From Actinomadura sp. KC216 (GTDB lineage: Bacteria > Actinomycetota > Actinomycetes > Streptosporangiales > Streptosporangiaceae): 64,000 nucleotides of DNA. Under the pieces are notes generated by a model. It saw only the letters and a list, made by a program, of their open reading frames with translations, made no database searches and was not told the DNA's origin. The stretch's first letter is position 1; each line of letters starts with the position of its first letter. Below, piece by piece: positions 57,401-64,000 of this stretch. A program made the position numbers and the translations under genes. Location of the stretch: NCBI RefSeq assembly GCF_004348535.1, contig NZ_SMJX01000002.1, positions 1 to 64,000 of the forward strand, given 5' to 3'.

Positions 57401-57609
57401 CGATCGCGCTGGCGGAGCGGCTGCACCACATCCGCTCGTTCCAGCCGACGATGTCGGCGGCGCACGTCCGGCGCGACGCCAAGGAGGCCGACGCGCCGGC
57501 GTACTCCGCCGCGGTGTCGGAGTACGCCGGGCTGGGCGGGGCCGAACTGCGCGACGAGGTGCGCAGGCTCGCCCGCGACCTCGCCGCTAGCGCGGTGCCT
57601 TCCGGTTGA
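54412..57609 (+). CDS. AfsR/SARP-like regulator with NB-ARC and TPR domains
   Basis: 1065 residues. Residues 1-90 form an OmpR-type winged HTH (LVEGLWPDGRPENPAKALQ; STPTGYRLGL), 95-240 a bacterial transcriptional activation domain, and 255-560 an NB-ARC ATPase with Walker A GTGGLGKTR and Walker B LLVLDNCEH. The rest is helical repeats of TPR type. Such proteins activate antibiotic or transporter genes after ligand and ATP binding. It is convergent with, and overlaps by 23 bases, the adjacent ABC permease gene, an arrangement I take as a regulator with its own exporter. GTG start. Confidence 0.9.
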   Translation: MTVELTLLTRVSCRGRDVTSPRMRGLLALLAEEPRAGASVVRLVEGLWPDGRPENPAKALQVVVSRARSQLGADVIASTPTGYRLGLGEDEVDASAVLLAASASARRARDGDHAGALAHAEAGLALWDAPPEPDGDDHPLSVLRAARASTYSTLARARALALARLDRHAEAFDALSAVARERPRDEEVLAGLLRCEAATAGPSAALARFESYRRSLRDELGTDPGDALRAVQQELLRGEAPAVRRGVAHEPNPLLGRDGDIAAVLGLLRTSRVTSIVGTGGLGKTRLANTVARDAPQRAVHVVPLAGVTRDEDVAAEVASVLGVADLRGTAAPRGLGGAADRVGGIVEALGPGPVLLVLDNCEHVVDGVAALVGALVSRTRDLRILTTGRAPLGLSSESVYPLPALDPPTAAELFRQRAHAARPNADVPADAVEELCRHLDGLPLAIELAAARVRVMSVPEIARGLDDRFALLRGNVRDAPSRHRTMHAVVDWSWTLLSPSGRAAMQALSVFPAGFTADAARRVLDGDALETIDDLVAQSLLEITEGEAGTRFRMLESVREFSAAHREAEGATERAVGGLLAWAREFGAAHHEALFGGEPFGSLARVRVEQDNLLQALRYGLARDDGPAVAAVAAVLSGLWTLESAYTRLIVLSEETAGLLSRFRPGPDDVETTRSALALSVMTSSMLKGPRATRALVALRRLPPVPPTTVARALAFLTASGPKILDPDGGAEFLDRMCASDEPALAAAANCFAGYIRERDGDLAGALAATEKMLAMVGDTRTPWLSLFVHSRLGELLMQLDQAGRAVHHLHVSLDLVQRHGWPDNFGLLWALAGAHASLGEYDRAERWLDQALVSGPDETSGIAAFNLGARAELALTRGDVDTGLRLWRQAVERLADTDDPMSAPPGLDPWTLEAHCATVVAHARHGRLDLVEHLAAGLPGKLSGLLAMPQDTMPAFLMDLPFCGGILLALAVADLARRGGAAEAPPGARVRAARTIALAERLHHIRSFQPTMSAAHVRRDAKEADAPAYSAAVSEYAGLGGAELRDEVRRLARDLAASAVPSG

Positions 57610-58372
57610 ACAGGAACTTCGAGTAGGCGTAGCCGCCGATCCCGAGCCCGGCGCACCACGCGAGGGAGATCACCACGTCCTTCCCGTCCGGCGAGGTCAG
57701 CAGCAGGCCGCGGACGGTCTCGATGATCGGCGTGAACGGCTGGTACTCGGCGAACCAGCGCACCCCGGCCGGCATCGACTCCGGCGGGACGATCGCGCTG
57801 CCGACGAACGGCATGAACTGGATGATCAGCGGCGAGTTGCTCGCGCCCTCCGGGTTCTTCGCCAGCAGCCCCAGCGCGACCGCCACCCACGTCAGCGCGA
57901 ACGTGAGCAGCACCAGCAGGCCGCTGGCCGCGAGCCAGTCCAGGACGCCGCCGCTCGTCCGGAAGCCGAGCCCGACCGCGACCCCGACCACCGCGACCAG
58001 GCCGAGCACCGTCTGGATCATGCTGCCGACCACGTGCCCGGTCAGCAGCGACACCCGCGCGATCGCCATCGTGCGGAACCGGTCGACGATGCCCTCGGTC
58101 ATGTCGAGGGACACCGACACCGACGTCGTCATGCACCCGGACGCGACGGTCATCAGGATGATCCCCGGCGCGACGTAGTTGATGTAGTCGCCCTTCGCCG
58201 GGCCGCCGACGCCCGCGCCGAGCGCGTTCCCGAACACGCCGACGAACAGCAGCATGATCAGGATCGGCATCATCAGCATGCCGACGGACAGGGCCGGGTA
58301 GCGCAGCGCGTGCCGCAGGTTGCGGCGCAGCATCGTCATGGAGTCCGCCACCGCGTACGAGAGCGTGGTCAT
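57587..58372 (-). CDS. ABC-2 type transporter permease (DrrB-like)
   Basis: 261 residues, six membrane helices, of the DrrB daunorubicin-type family (LRRNLRHALRYPALSVGMLM; GIVDRFRTMAIAR). It forms an exporter with the ATPase encoded just upstream; its ATG overlaps the ATPase stop. Its 3' end overlaps the end of the AfsR-like gene on the other strand. Confidence 0.9.
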   Translation of the reverse strand: MTTLSYAVADSMTMLRRNLRHALRYPALSVGMLMMPILIMLLFVGVFGNALGAGVGGPAKGDYINYVAPGIILMTVASGCMTTSVSVSLDMTEGIVDRFRTMAIARVSLLTGHVVGSMIQTVLGLVAVVGVAVGLGFRTSGGVLDWLAASGLLVLLTFALTWVAVALGLLAKNPEGASNSPLIIQFMPFVGSAIVPPESMPAGVRWFAEYQPFTPIIETVRGLLLTSPDGKDVVISLAWCAGLGIGGYAYSKFLFNRKAPR

Positions 58373-59346
58373 ACCGCCGTCACCTCGTCCCGCTCGTTCT
58401 GCTCGTCGCGCTTGCCCGTTCCGGTGAGCGCCAGGAAGACGTCGTCCAGGTCGGGGGTGTGCACGGACAGCTCGTCGACCTCGATCGACGCGTCCTCCAG
58501 CCGGCCGAGCAGCGACCGCAGCGACCGGACGCCGCCGTCGCTCGGCACCTGGAGGGCCAGCGCGTCGTCGTCGCGGGTCACGGTGCCGAGCGTGCGCGCC
58601 GCCTCGTCCAGCGCGGCCAGGTCCTTGAACCGGAGCCGGACGTGGCCGCCCGAGACCAGGCGCTTCAGCTCGTCCGAGGTGCCCTCGGCCACCAGCCGCC
58701 CGCCGTCCAGCACCGCGATCTTGTCGGCGAGCTGGTCGGCCTCCTCCAGGTACTGCGTCGTCAGGAAGATCGTCACGCCGTTCCTGGTCAGCCCGCGGAT
58801 GATGTCCCACATCGTGCGGCGGCTGCGCGGGTCGAGGCCGGTCGTCGGCTCGTCCAGGAAGATGATCCGCGGGGTGCCGATCAGCGTCATCGCGAGGTCC
58901 AGCCGCCGCCGCATCCCGCCCGAGTAGGTCGCGACCATCGTGCCCGCCGCGTCGACCAGGTCGAACCGCTCCAGCAGCTCGTCCGCGGCCCGCCGCCCGG
59001 CGGCCTTGCCGAGGTGGTGCAGGTCGGCCATCAGGATCAGGTTCTCGCGGCCGGTGAGCAGGCCGTCGACGGCCGAGTACTGCCCGGTGACCCCGATCGC
59101 CGCGCGGACCCCGTCGGGGTCGGCCGCCAGATCGCGTCCCGCGACGCGGACGTCGCCGCCGTCCGCGGGGATCAGCGTGGACAGGATGCGCACGGCCGTC
59201 GTCTTCCCCGCGCCATTCGGGCCCAGCAGGGAGAAGACCGTCCCGCGCGGGACGTCGAGGTCTATCCCGTCGAGGACGACCTTCTCCCCGAACGCCTTCC
59301 GCAGACCGATCGCCTGGATGGCCGTCTGCGCCGGTTCTCTGTTCAT
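58369..59346 (-). CDS. ABC transporter ATP-binding protein (DrrA-like)
   Basis: 325 residues. Walker A GPNGAGKTT, signature YSGGMRRRLDLA, Walker B IIFLDEPTTGLDP and the Drr-type TTQYLEEADQLAD. The C-terminal 80 residues (ending PDLDDVFLALTGTGK) are typical of daunorubicin-resistance ATPases. I start at the ATG giving MNREPAQT; an ATG five codons upstream is possible. Exports a hydrophobic compound, perhaps a drug. Confidence 0.92.
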   Translation of the reverse strand: MNREPAQTAIQAIGLRKAFGEKVVLDGIDLDVPRGTVFSLLGPNGAGKTTAVRILSTLIPADGGDVRVAGRDLAADPDGVRAAIGVTGQYSAVDGLLTGRENLILMADLHHLGKAAGRRAADELLERFDLVDAAGTMVATYSGGMRRRLDLAMTLIGTPRIIFLDEPTTGLDPRSRRTMWDIIRGLTRNGVTIFLTTQYLEEADQLADKIAVLDGGRLVAEGTSDELKRLVSGGHVRLRFKDLAALDEAARTLGTVTRDDDALALQVPSDGGVRSLRSLLGRLEDASIEVDELSVHTPDLDDVFLALTGTGKRDEQNERDEVTAV

Positions 59347-59393
59347 GCCCGCACCCTGCACGGCCCGGCCTTCAGGCCGCTTTCACCCCGGTT

Positions 59394-59762
59394 TCAGGCG
59401 ACGGTGCGGAGCCGGGCGTCCAGCGCCTCCAGGTCGGCGACGAACCACACGTGACCGGACGAGTGCGACTCCTGGACGAGCGCCCGCAGCGCCGAACTGG
59501 CCTCCACATGCCGGGAGATGTCGCCGACGATCGCCAGCCGCAGCCGGTAGTTGGCGAACTTCTGCATGATCTCGCCCGCGACGCGGGTGCCGAGCGCGAA
59601 GAAGCGCTCGTCCAGCCGGCTCGCGGGCACGGCCACCACCTCGGCCCCGAGGAAGGAGGCGCCGATCAGGTCGAGCGCGTCCTGCTCGGTGGCCACCGGC
59701 GGGCCGTCCGGGTCGCACACGAGCACCTGAACCCCGGCCCGCTCCTCCACCACGTCAGCCAT
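59394..59762 (-). CDS. DUF4180 domain protein
   Basis: 122 residues matching DUF4180 throughout (QDALDLIGASFLGAEVVAVP; LGTRVAGEIMQKFANYRLRLAIVGDIS). Function unknown. A fold similar to STAS-like proteins has been suggested for the family by appearance only. It overlaps the HTH gene by eight bases and is surely co-expressed with it. Confidence 0.85.
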   Translation of the reverse strand: MADVVEERAGVQVLVCDPDGPPVATEQDALDLIGASFLGAEVVAVPASRLDERFFALGTRVAGEIMQKFANYRLRLAIVGDISRHVEASSALRALVQESHSSGHVWFVADLEALDARLRTVA

Positions 59763-60195
59763 GGTCGATCAGGCCGTTCTCGCCGCCGATCACGGCGTCG
59801 ATCAGGCGCAGCACGTCGGCGGTCGCGGCGGCACCGCCCAGTATCACGATCTTCATCCGGCTCCGCTCCTCGTCATGGACAGCCTGCACCCGCAACTGCT
59901 CGCCGGAGCCGCCGCCCGTGTTCACCCCGGCCAGCACGAGCGTGCTCAGCCGGTCGGCCGCGACCCGGTCCACGCCGTCGACCTGCACGATGCTCGACAC
60001 CTCGACCGGCGCCGGGCGCGCGGGCGGGGGCGCGGGCCGCCCGGTCAGTGCCTCCAGGTCGGCGGCTGAGATCCGGTACTGCTTGCCGATCCGCACGGCC
60101 TTCAGCCGTCCGGTGCGGATGTAGCCGCGCACGGTGCGCACGTGGAGACCGAGGAGGTCGGCGACCTCCTCGACCGAGTACATTTTCTCCGCCAT
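59755..60195 (-). CDS. Excisionase-type helix-turn-helix regulator
   Basis: 146 residues. The first 55 are a MerR/excisionase-like winged helix (MYSVEEVADLLGLHVRTVRGYIRTGRLKA begins the protein, then RIGKQYRISAADLEAL). After a Pro-rich linker comes a domain of about 80 residues (SSIVQVDGVDRVAADRL; MKIVILGGAAATADVLRLID) that probably binds a ligand or a partner such as the DUF4180 protein. A palindrome abuts its start codon, suggesting autoregulation. Confidence 0.85.
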   Translation of the reverse strand: MAEKMYSVEEVADLLGLHVRTVRGYIRTGRLKAVRIGKQYRISAADLEALTGRPAPPPARPAPVEVSSIVQVDGVDRVAADRLSTLVLAGVNTGGGSGEQLRVQAVHDEERSRMKIVILGGAAATADVLRLIDAVIGGENGLIDHG

Positions 60196-60197
60196 TG

Positions 60198-60224
60198 TTC
60201 CCTATGCTAGGGGCATATAGGGAA
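60198..60224. promoter_or_regulatory. Palindrome at the start of the HTH/DUF4180 operon
   Basis: TTCCCTAT-N11-ATAGGGAA, perfect eight-base arms, beginning two bases upstream of the ATG at 60195. The A+T-rich core also offers TAGCAT and TATATG as -10 candidates on the minus strand, so the transcript may be nearly leaderless and be blocked by the bound protein. Confidence 0.6.
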
Positions 60225-60255
60225 TGATGCGTAATTTGAGGGCGGCTGGCCGTGT

Positions 60256-60600
60256 TCAGTCCGCCTGGGCTTCGGCGCGCAGGAGTTCCGCGCGCTTGCT
60301 CCGGTGGAAGACGAACGGGGTCAGCGGCAGCAGGCAGGCGACCACCGCCAGCATCGAGGGCTTGACGCCCCAGCCGAGCCTGCGGCGCGCCGCGAGGAAC
60401 ACCGGCACCCACGCGATGACCAGCGCGCCGTGCAGCATGCCGAGCGGCATCACCAGGTCGATCTCGGACACGCGGCTCAGCAGCGAGCCGAAGATGAGGA
60501 GGACGACGAACGACCATCCCTCGGCGAGCGTGACCACCCGGAACCAGAACACCGAGTTGCGCTCGCCGAGCTCGCTCAAGTTGCTGCTCTTCGCCGGCAT
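60256..60600 (-). CDS. DUF3817 membrane protein
   Basis: 114 residues with three membrane helices and the DUF3817 features WFRVVTLAEGWSFVVLL and PLGMLHGALVIAWVPVFL. Function unknown; members often lie beside transporters. I choose the ATG giving MPAKSSNL because GGAGG lies five bases before it. It is divergent from the MFS pump across two palindromes. Confidence 0.85.
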   Translation of the reverse strand: MPAKSSNLSELGERNSVFWFRVVTLAEGWSFVVLLIFGSLLSRVSEIDLVMPLGMLHGALVIAWVPVFLAARRRLGWGVKPSMLAVVACLLPLTPFVFHRSKRAELLRAEAQAD

Positions 60601-60624
60601 GGGAACCTCCGCGTCGCCCGATGT

Positions 60625-60656
60625 CACTACGGCAGGTAGTACTACCCGCCGTAGTG
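60625..60656. promoter_or_regulatory. 32-base near-perfect palindrome before DUF3817 and MFS genes
   Basis: Outer arms CACTACGGC and GCCGTAGTG and inner GGTAGTACTACC form a continuous dyad with one mismatched pair (60634/60647). It lies 25-56 bases upstream of the DUF3817 ATG. Size and symmetry suggest an operator for a dimeric or tetrameric TetR/MarR-type repressor not encoded nearby. Confidence 0.65.
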
Positions 60657-60692
60657 GGGCCTGTCAAACCCCGAGGATTTCTCCGCCCCGCA

Positions 60693-60741
60693 TGTCGAGA
60701 CGCGCCCGTCCGCTCCGACCGACCAGCGAGACGTCTCGACA
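60693..60741. promoter_or_regulatory. Second inverted repeat, in the MFS gene leader
   Basis: TGTCGAGACG (60693-60702) and CGTCTCGACA (60732-60741) pair perfectly; the right arm overlaps a 12-base palindrome CGAGACGTCTCG (60727-60738). Half-sites of this kind are typical for TetR-family repressors of drug pumps. It ends 20 bases before the MFS ATG. Confidence 0.55.
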
Positions 60742-60761
60742 GAACAGAGAGAGCTTCGGAT

Positions 60762-62255
60762 ATGCGTATCAACCGCGCTTGGCTGGGAGCGGCCCTCCTC
60801 ATGCTCCCGACCTTCCTCGTCGCCATGGACCTGACGGCCCTGCTCCTCGCCCTGCCGCAGCTCGCCGCCGACCTCGGCGCGACGAGCGTCCAGCAGCTGT
60901 GGATCAGCGACGGCTACGGGTTCCTGGTGGCCGGGATGGTCATCACGATGGGCACGCTCGGCGACCGGATCGGGCGGCGCCGCCTGCTGCTCGCGGGCGC
61001 GGCGGCGTTCGCGGCGCTGTCGGTCGTGGCCGCGTTCGCGACCGGCCCGCTGATGCTGATCGTCGTCCGCGCGCTGCTCGGTGTCGCCGGGGCCACCCTG
61101 GCACCGTCCACCCTCGCCCTGCTCACCACCATGTTCCGGGACGAGCGGCAGCGCGGGAAGGCGATCGCGGCCTGGGCGACCTGCCAGTTCACCGGCGGCG
61201 CGCTCGGGCCCGTCCTCGCCGGGTTCCTGCTCCAGCACTTCTGGTGGGGGTCGGTGTTCCTGGCCGCCGTCCCGGCGATGGTGCTGCTGGCGCTCGCCGG
61301 GCCCGTCCTGCTGCCGGAGTCCCGCAGCGACCAGGCCGGACGGCTCGACCCCGCGAGCGTCGGGCTGTCGCTGGCCTCGGTCCTGCTGATCGTGTACGGC
61401 ATCAAGCAGCTCACCGTCGAGAACGTCCGGGCCCTGCCCGCCGTGGCGCTCGTCGCCGGGGCCGTCATCGGCTGGGTGTTCGTCCGGCGGCAGCTGCGCC
61501 TGGAGACGCCGCTGCTCGACCTGCGGCTGCTCCGCAACCGCCCCTTCACGGCCGTGCTCGTCGCGCTGGTCTTCGCGGGCATCGCGATGGCCGGTACAGG
61601 ACTGCTGGTGACGCAGTACCTCCAGGGCGTCCTCGGCTACTCGCCGTTCGCGTCGGCGATCCTGTTCGCCCCCATGGGCCTCGGCGTGGCCGCCGGGACT
61701 CTCACCGCGCCCCTGCTCGCCCGCCGGATGAAGCCCACGACAGCGATCGCCGCCGGGCTGGCGGCATCGGCGATCGGCAGCCTCCTGCTGATCGGCGTGG
61801 CCGACGGCCGCGCCCTCCCGCTCGCGATCACCGGCATCACCGTCCTGGCGCTCGGCACCGGCCCGCTGTTCGCGCTGGGCACCGGGCTGGTCATCGGGTC
61901 CGCGCCGCCGGAGCGCGCCGGGTCGGCCGCGTCGATGTCGGAGACCGGCAACTACATCGGCGGGTCGCTCGGCCTCGCCCTGCTCGGCACGGTGGCCGCC
62001 GTGGTGTACCGCGAGCGGATGGACGGCACGTCCGACTCGCTGCCCGCCGCCATCGCCGCCGCCGAGAACCGGCCCGCCGGGCAGGGCGCGGAGCTGCTGC
62101 ACACCGCCCGGGAGGCGTTCACCGCCGGCCTGCACGTCACGGGCGCGGTCGGCGCGGTCATCTTCGCCGGGCTGGCCGTCCTGGTCCTCGCCATGCGCCC
62201 GGCGACGACGGCCGCCCCTGCCCCGGTCCCCGGCTACGAGGCGACCCGGTCCTAG
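60762..62255 (+). CDS. DHA2-type MFS multidrug transporter
   Basis: 497 residues, 14 membrane helices. Motif A is GTLGDRIGRRRLLL and the family start LPTFLVAMDLTALLLALPQL matches SmvA/QacA-like pumps, which expel cationic dyes and antiseptics by proton antiport. The ATG giving MRINRAWLG is chosen; the open frame upstream runs through the palindromes. Its TAG is shared with the convergent ltrA gene. Confidence 0.9.
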   Translation: MRINRAWLGAALLMLPTFLVAMDLTALLLALPQLAADLGATSVQQLWISDGYGFLVAGMVITMGTLGDRIGRRRLLLAGAAAFAALSVVAAFATGPLMLIVVRALLGVAGATLAPSTLALLTTMFRDERQRGKAIAAWATCQFTGGALGPVLAGFLLQHFWWGSVFLAAVPAMVLLALAGPVLLPESRSDQAGRLDPASVGLSLASVLLIVYGIKQLTVENVRALPAVALVAGAVIGWVFVRRQLRLETPLLDLRLLRNRPFTAVLVALVFAGIAMAGTGLLVTQYLQGVLGYSPFASAILFAPMGLGVAAGTLTAPLLARRMKPTTAIAAGLAASAIGSLLLIGVADGRALPLAITGITVLALGTGPLFALGTGLVIGSAPPERAGSAASMSETGNYIGGSLGLALLGTVAAVVYRERMDGTSDSLPAAIAAAENRPAGQGAELLHTAREAFTAGLHVTGAVGAVIFAGLAVLVLAMRPATTAAPAPVPGYEATRS

Positions 62256-63412
62256 CCGGCCGGTGTCCGCCCGGTGGCGATGGTGGCGGCGAGGAGCAGG
62301 GCCAGGAGCGCCGCCAGGACGATCAGGGATCCGGGGACGCCGAGCGTCGGGGCGGCGAACGCGGTGAGCAGGACCAGCACGGCCGTGATCGCGATCATCT
62401 CCGGGCGGACGGCCGTGCGCCGCATCGGGGCGTGCAGGGCCCACAGCATGACGAGCACCACGGCGATGGGGACGGCGACGGCCGCGATCACGGTCTTCTC
62501 GTCCGCCTCGATGTGGTCGGCCGCCCACACCACCGCGACCTCCAGCCCGGCGCCGACGGCGGCCAGCGCGGCGAAGATCACGTAGTGGCCGTAGCCCCAG
62601 ATGAAGGACCGTTCGCGGCGGGCGGCCAGGCCCTCGCCCGCGGGTTCGGAGAAGTAGATCCACCAGAGCGTGAACAGGATGGCGAGGCCCGCGAGCGCGA
62701 TGGTGACGAGCTCGCCGCTCACGCCGTGCTCGACGGCGTCCTGCACGGCGTTCGTCGAGGCGAGGACGCTCTCCCCCAGCAGGATGATCGTGAACAGCCC
62801 GTACCGTTCGGCGATGTGGTGCGGATGCCAGCTCGTCGTGCCCGCGCGTTCGGCGACCTGCGGGACGGCGAGTTCGAGCACCACCAGCAGCGGGAACACC
62901 CAGCTCGGGCCGTCGCCCGGCAGCGCGAGCCGCGACAGCCACAGGACTTGGAGAAGCGAGATCCCGACCGCGTACCGGACGGTCGTCGCCCGCGACTCCG
63001 GATGCGCGATCGCGGCCCGTACCCACAGCCCGACCAGGCCGACGCGCATGACGAGGTAGCCGATGGTGACGGTGGTGAAGTCGCCGCCGAACGCGTCCGG
63101 CACCCCCGCCGCCAGGACGAGCACGCCCGCCATCTGCACGAACGTCATGACGCGGTACGGGACGTCGTCGGTGTCGTACGCGGACGCGAACCAGGTGAAG
63201 TTCATCCACGCCCACCAGATGGCGAAGAACACCATGAGGAACGGCAGGACGGCGTCGCCCACATGCCCTTCCTCGACGGCGTGCGCCAGCCGTCCGGCGA
63301 CCTGGGACACCGCCGCGACGAACGTCAGGTCGAAGAGCAGTTCCAGCGGGCTGGCCGCGCGGTGCGGTTCGTCCACGTCACGGGCGACCATGCGGCTACG
63401 GAACGCCTTCAT
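62252..63412 (-). CDS. Low temperature requirement protein A (LtrA) family
   Basis: 386 residues, about ten membrane helices. The family opening PLELLFDLTFVAAVSQVA and the central HIAERYGLFTIILLGESVLA are diagnostic. Named after a Listeria gene needed for growth in the cold; the biochemical function is unknown. Ends on the same CTAG as the MFS gene. Confidence 0.9.
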   Translation of the reverse strand: MKAFRSRMVARDVDEPHRAASPLELLFDLTFVAAVSQVAGRLAHAVEEGHVGDAVLPFLMVFFAIWWAWMNFTWFASAYDTDDVPYRVMTFVQMAGVLVLAAGVPDAFGGDFTTVTIGYLVMRVGLVGLWVRAAIAHPESRATTVRYAVGISLLQVLWLSRLALPGDGPSWVFPLLVVLELAVPQVAERAGTTSWHPHHIAERYGLFTIILLGESVLASTNAVQDAVEHGVSGELVTIALAGLAILFTLWWIYFSEPAGEGLAARRERSFIWGYGHYVIFAALAAVGAGLEVAVVWAADHIEADEKTVIAAVAVPIAVVLVMLWALHAPMRRTAVRPEMIAITAVLVLLTAFAAPTLGVPGSLIVLAALLALLLAATIATGRTPAG

Positions 63413-63435
63413 GCGCTCACTCTACGGCGCGGCGG

Positions 63436-64000
63436 TCAGAGGAAGGCGGGCCCCCGGCGCAGGAGCGTCTCGTAGAGCATCTGCTGGACGTTCTCGCGGA
63501 CCTGGTCGGTGATGTCGAAGACCGCCATGGGGTCGTCGGCGGTGTCGGCGTCGTACTCGTCCAGGGTCATGGGCTCGCCGAACTGGATCATCCACTTCGA
63601 CGGCAGCGGGACGAGCCCGGCCGGTCCGAGCAGCGGGAACGTCGGGGTGACCGGGAAGTACGGGAGGCCGAGCAGGCGGGCCAGCGCGGGCACGTCGGCG
63701 ATCTTCGGGTAGATCTCCTCGGCGCCGACGATGGCGCACGGGACGATCGGGACCCCGGCGCGCAGCGCGGTGCCGACGAACCCGCCGCGCCCGAAACGCT
63801 GCAGCTTGTACCGCTCGGCGAACGGCTTGCCGACCCCCTTGAAGCCCTCGGGGAACACGCCGACGAGCTCGCCCTTGGCGAGGAGGCGGGCCGCGTCGGC
63901 CTGGCAGGCCAGGGTGTGGCCCGCCTTGCGGGCCAGGTGCGCGAGGACCGGGATCTGGTACACGAGGTCGGCGCCGAGCAGGCGGACCTGGCGGCCGGCA
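63436..64000 (-). CDS. Lysophospholipid acyltransferase family protein, C-terminal part
   Basis: 187 codons plus stop, entering from the right edge. GVFPEGFKGVGKPF is the acyltransferase PEG motif; VPIVPCAIVGAEEIYP and LPYFPVTPTFPLLGP are typical of actinobacterial PlsC-like proteins. The HxxxxD catalytic motif lies outside the window, so activity cannot be verified. The frame is open to the edge, so the internal GTG at 63963 is not the start. Confidence 0.85.
   Translation of the reverse strand, partial: AGRQVRLLGADLVYQIPVLAHLARKAGHTLACQADAARLLAKGELVGVFPEGFKGVGKPFAERYKLQRFGRGGFVGTALRAGVPIVPCAIVGAEEIYPKIADVPALARLLGLPYFPVTPTFPLLGPAGLVPLPSKWMIQFGEPMTLDEYDADTADDPMAVFDITDQVRENVQQMLYETLLRRGPAFL

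Noticed and set aside
53437-57465. Very long minus-strand open frame opposite the HAD and AfsR-like genes
   Set aside because: It is a GC-rich antisense shadow: Arg/Gly/Pro-rich translation without domains, while the plus strand carries complete motifs.

Overview
The window is a contiguous chromosomal segment of a high-GC (roughly 70% or more) actinobacterium. Almost all genes show strong G/C bias at third codon positions, GTG and TTG starts are frequent, and ATGA/GTGA stop-start overlaps are the rule. A conservon (CvnABCD), BldC and BldN orthologues, a cobA-hemD fusion, an actinobacterial MenJ and an AfsR-like regulator point to a sporulating filamentous actinomycete. Thermomonosporaceae or Streptosporangiales (Actinomadura-like) is my best guess. 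That placement is inference; there is no rRNA or tRNA in the window.

Region 1 (1-1566) holds the start of msrA, an EamA/RarD permease, a small secreted protein and a long A+T-rich stem-loop. Region 2 (1.6-9.96 kb) is the most unusual part. A cytochrome P450, a class I terpene synthase and a class II (copalyl-diphosphate-synthase-like) cyclase overlap end to end and run straight into a complete conservon: membrane sensor kinase CvnA, roadblock protein CvnB, DUF742 protein CvnC and GTPase-like CvnD. It looks like a diterpenoid pathway physically joined to a G-protein-like signalling complex. No short-chain prenyl diphosphate synthase accompanies it.

Region 3 (10-30.4 kb, minus strand) is a respiratory block: DUF4229, menG, menJ, the complete 14-subunit complex I operon nuoA-N, and a long-chain polyprenyl diphosphate synthase for the menaquinone tail. 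A perfect Rex-type operator lies just upstream of menJ. A catabolic-type threonine/serine dehydratase adjoins the block. Region 4 (30.6-32.5 kb) has bldC and a small hypothetical gene next to a protein with a lethal-factor-like zincin domain. Region 5 (32.6-41.5 kb) is the System II cytochrome c maturation cluster (ccsB, resB, ccdA, resA-like), a histidine phosphatase and hemL, the order known from Mycobacterium tuberculosis, but split by an inserted LysR/EamA/DapA-like cassette.

Region 6 (41.6-50.8 kb) has a membrane-anchored pseudokinase, a primase-polymerase-like protein and the operon rex-hemA-hemC-cobA/hemD-hemB. The rex promoter carries a second, imperfect Rex operator overlapping its -35 element, so heme synthesis, menaquinone modification and complex I may all read the NADH/NAD+ ratio. 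Region 7 (50.5-54.4 kb) has a glutaredoxin-like protein, a membrane protein fused to an ABM domain, bldN, a very short RsbN-like gene and a HAD-IB hydrolase, resembling the bldN neighbourhood of Streptomyces. Region 8 (54.4-64 kb) is more variable: an AfsR-like regulator convergent with a DrrAB-like exporter, an HTH/DUF4180 pair with a palindrome at its start codon, DUF3817 and a DHA2 MFS pump divergent across two large palindromes, LtrA, and the end of an acyltransferase gene. I saw no tRNA, rRNA, insertion sequence, CRISPR array or phage gene.
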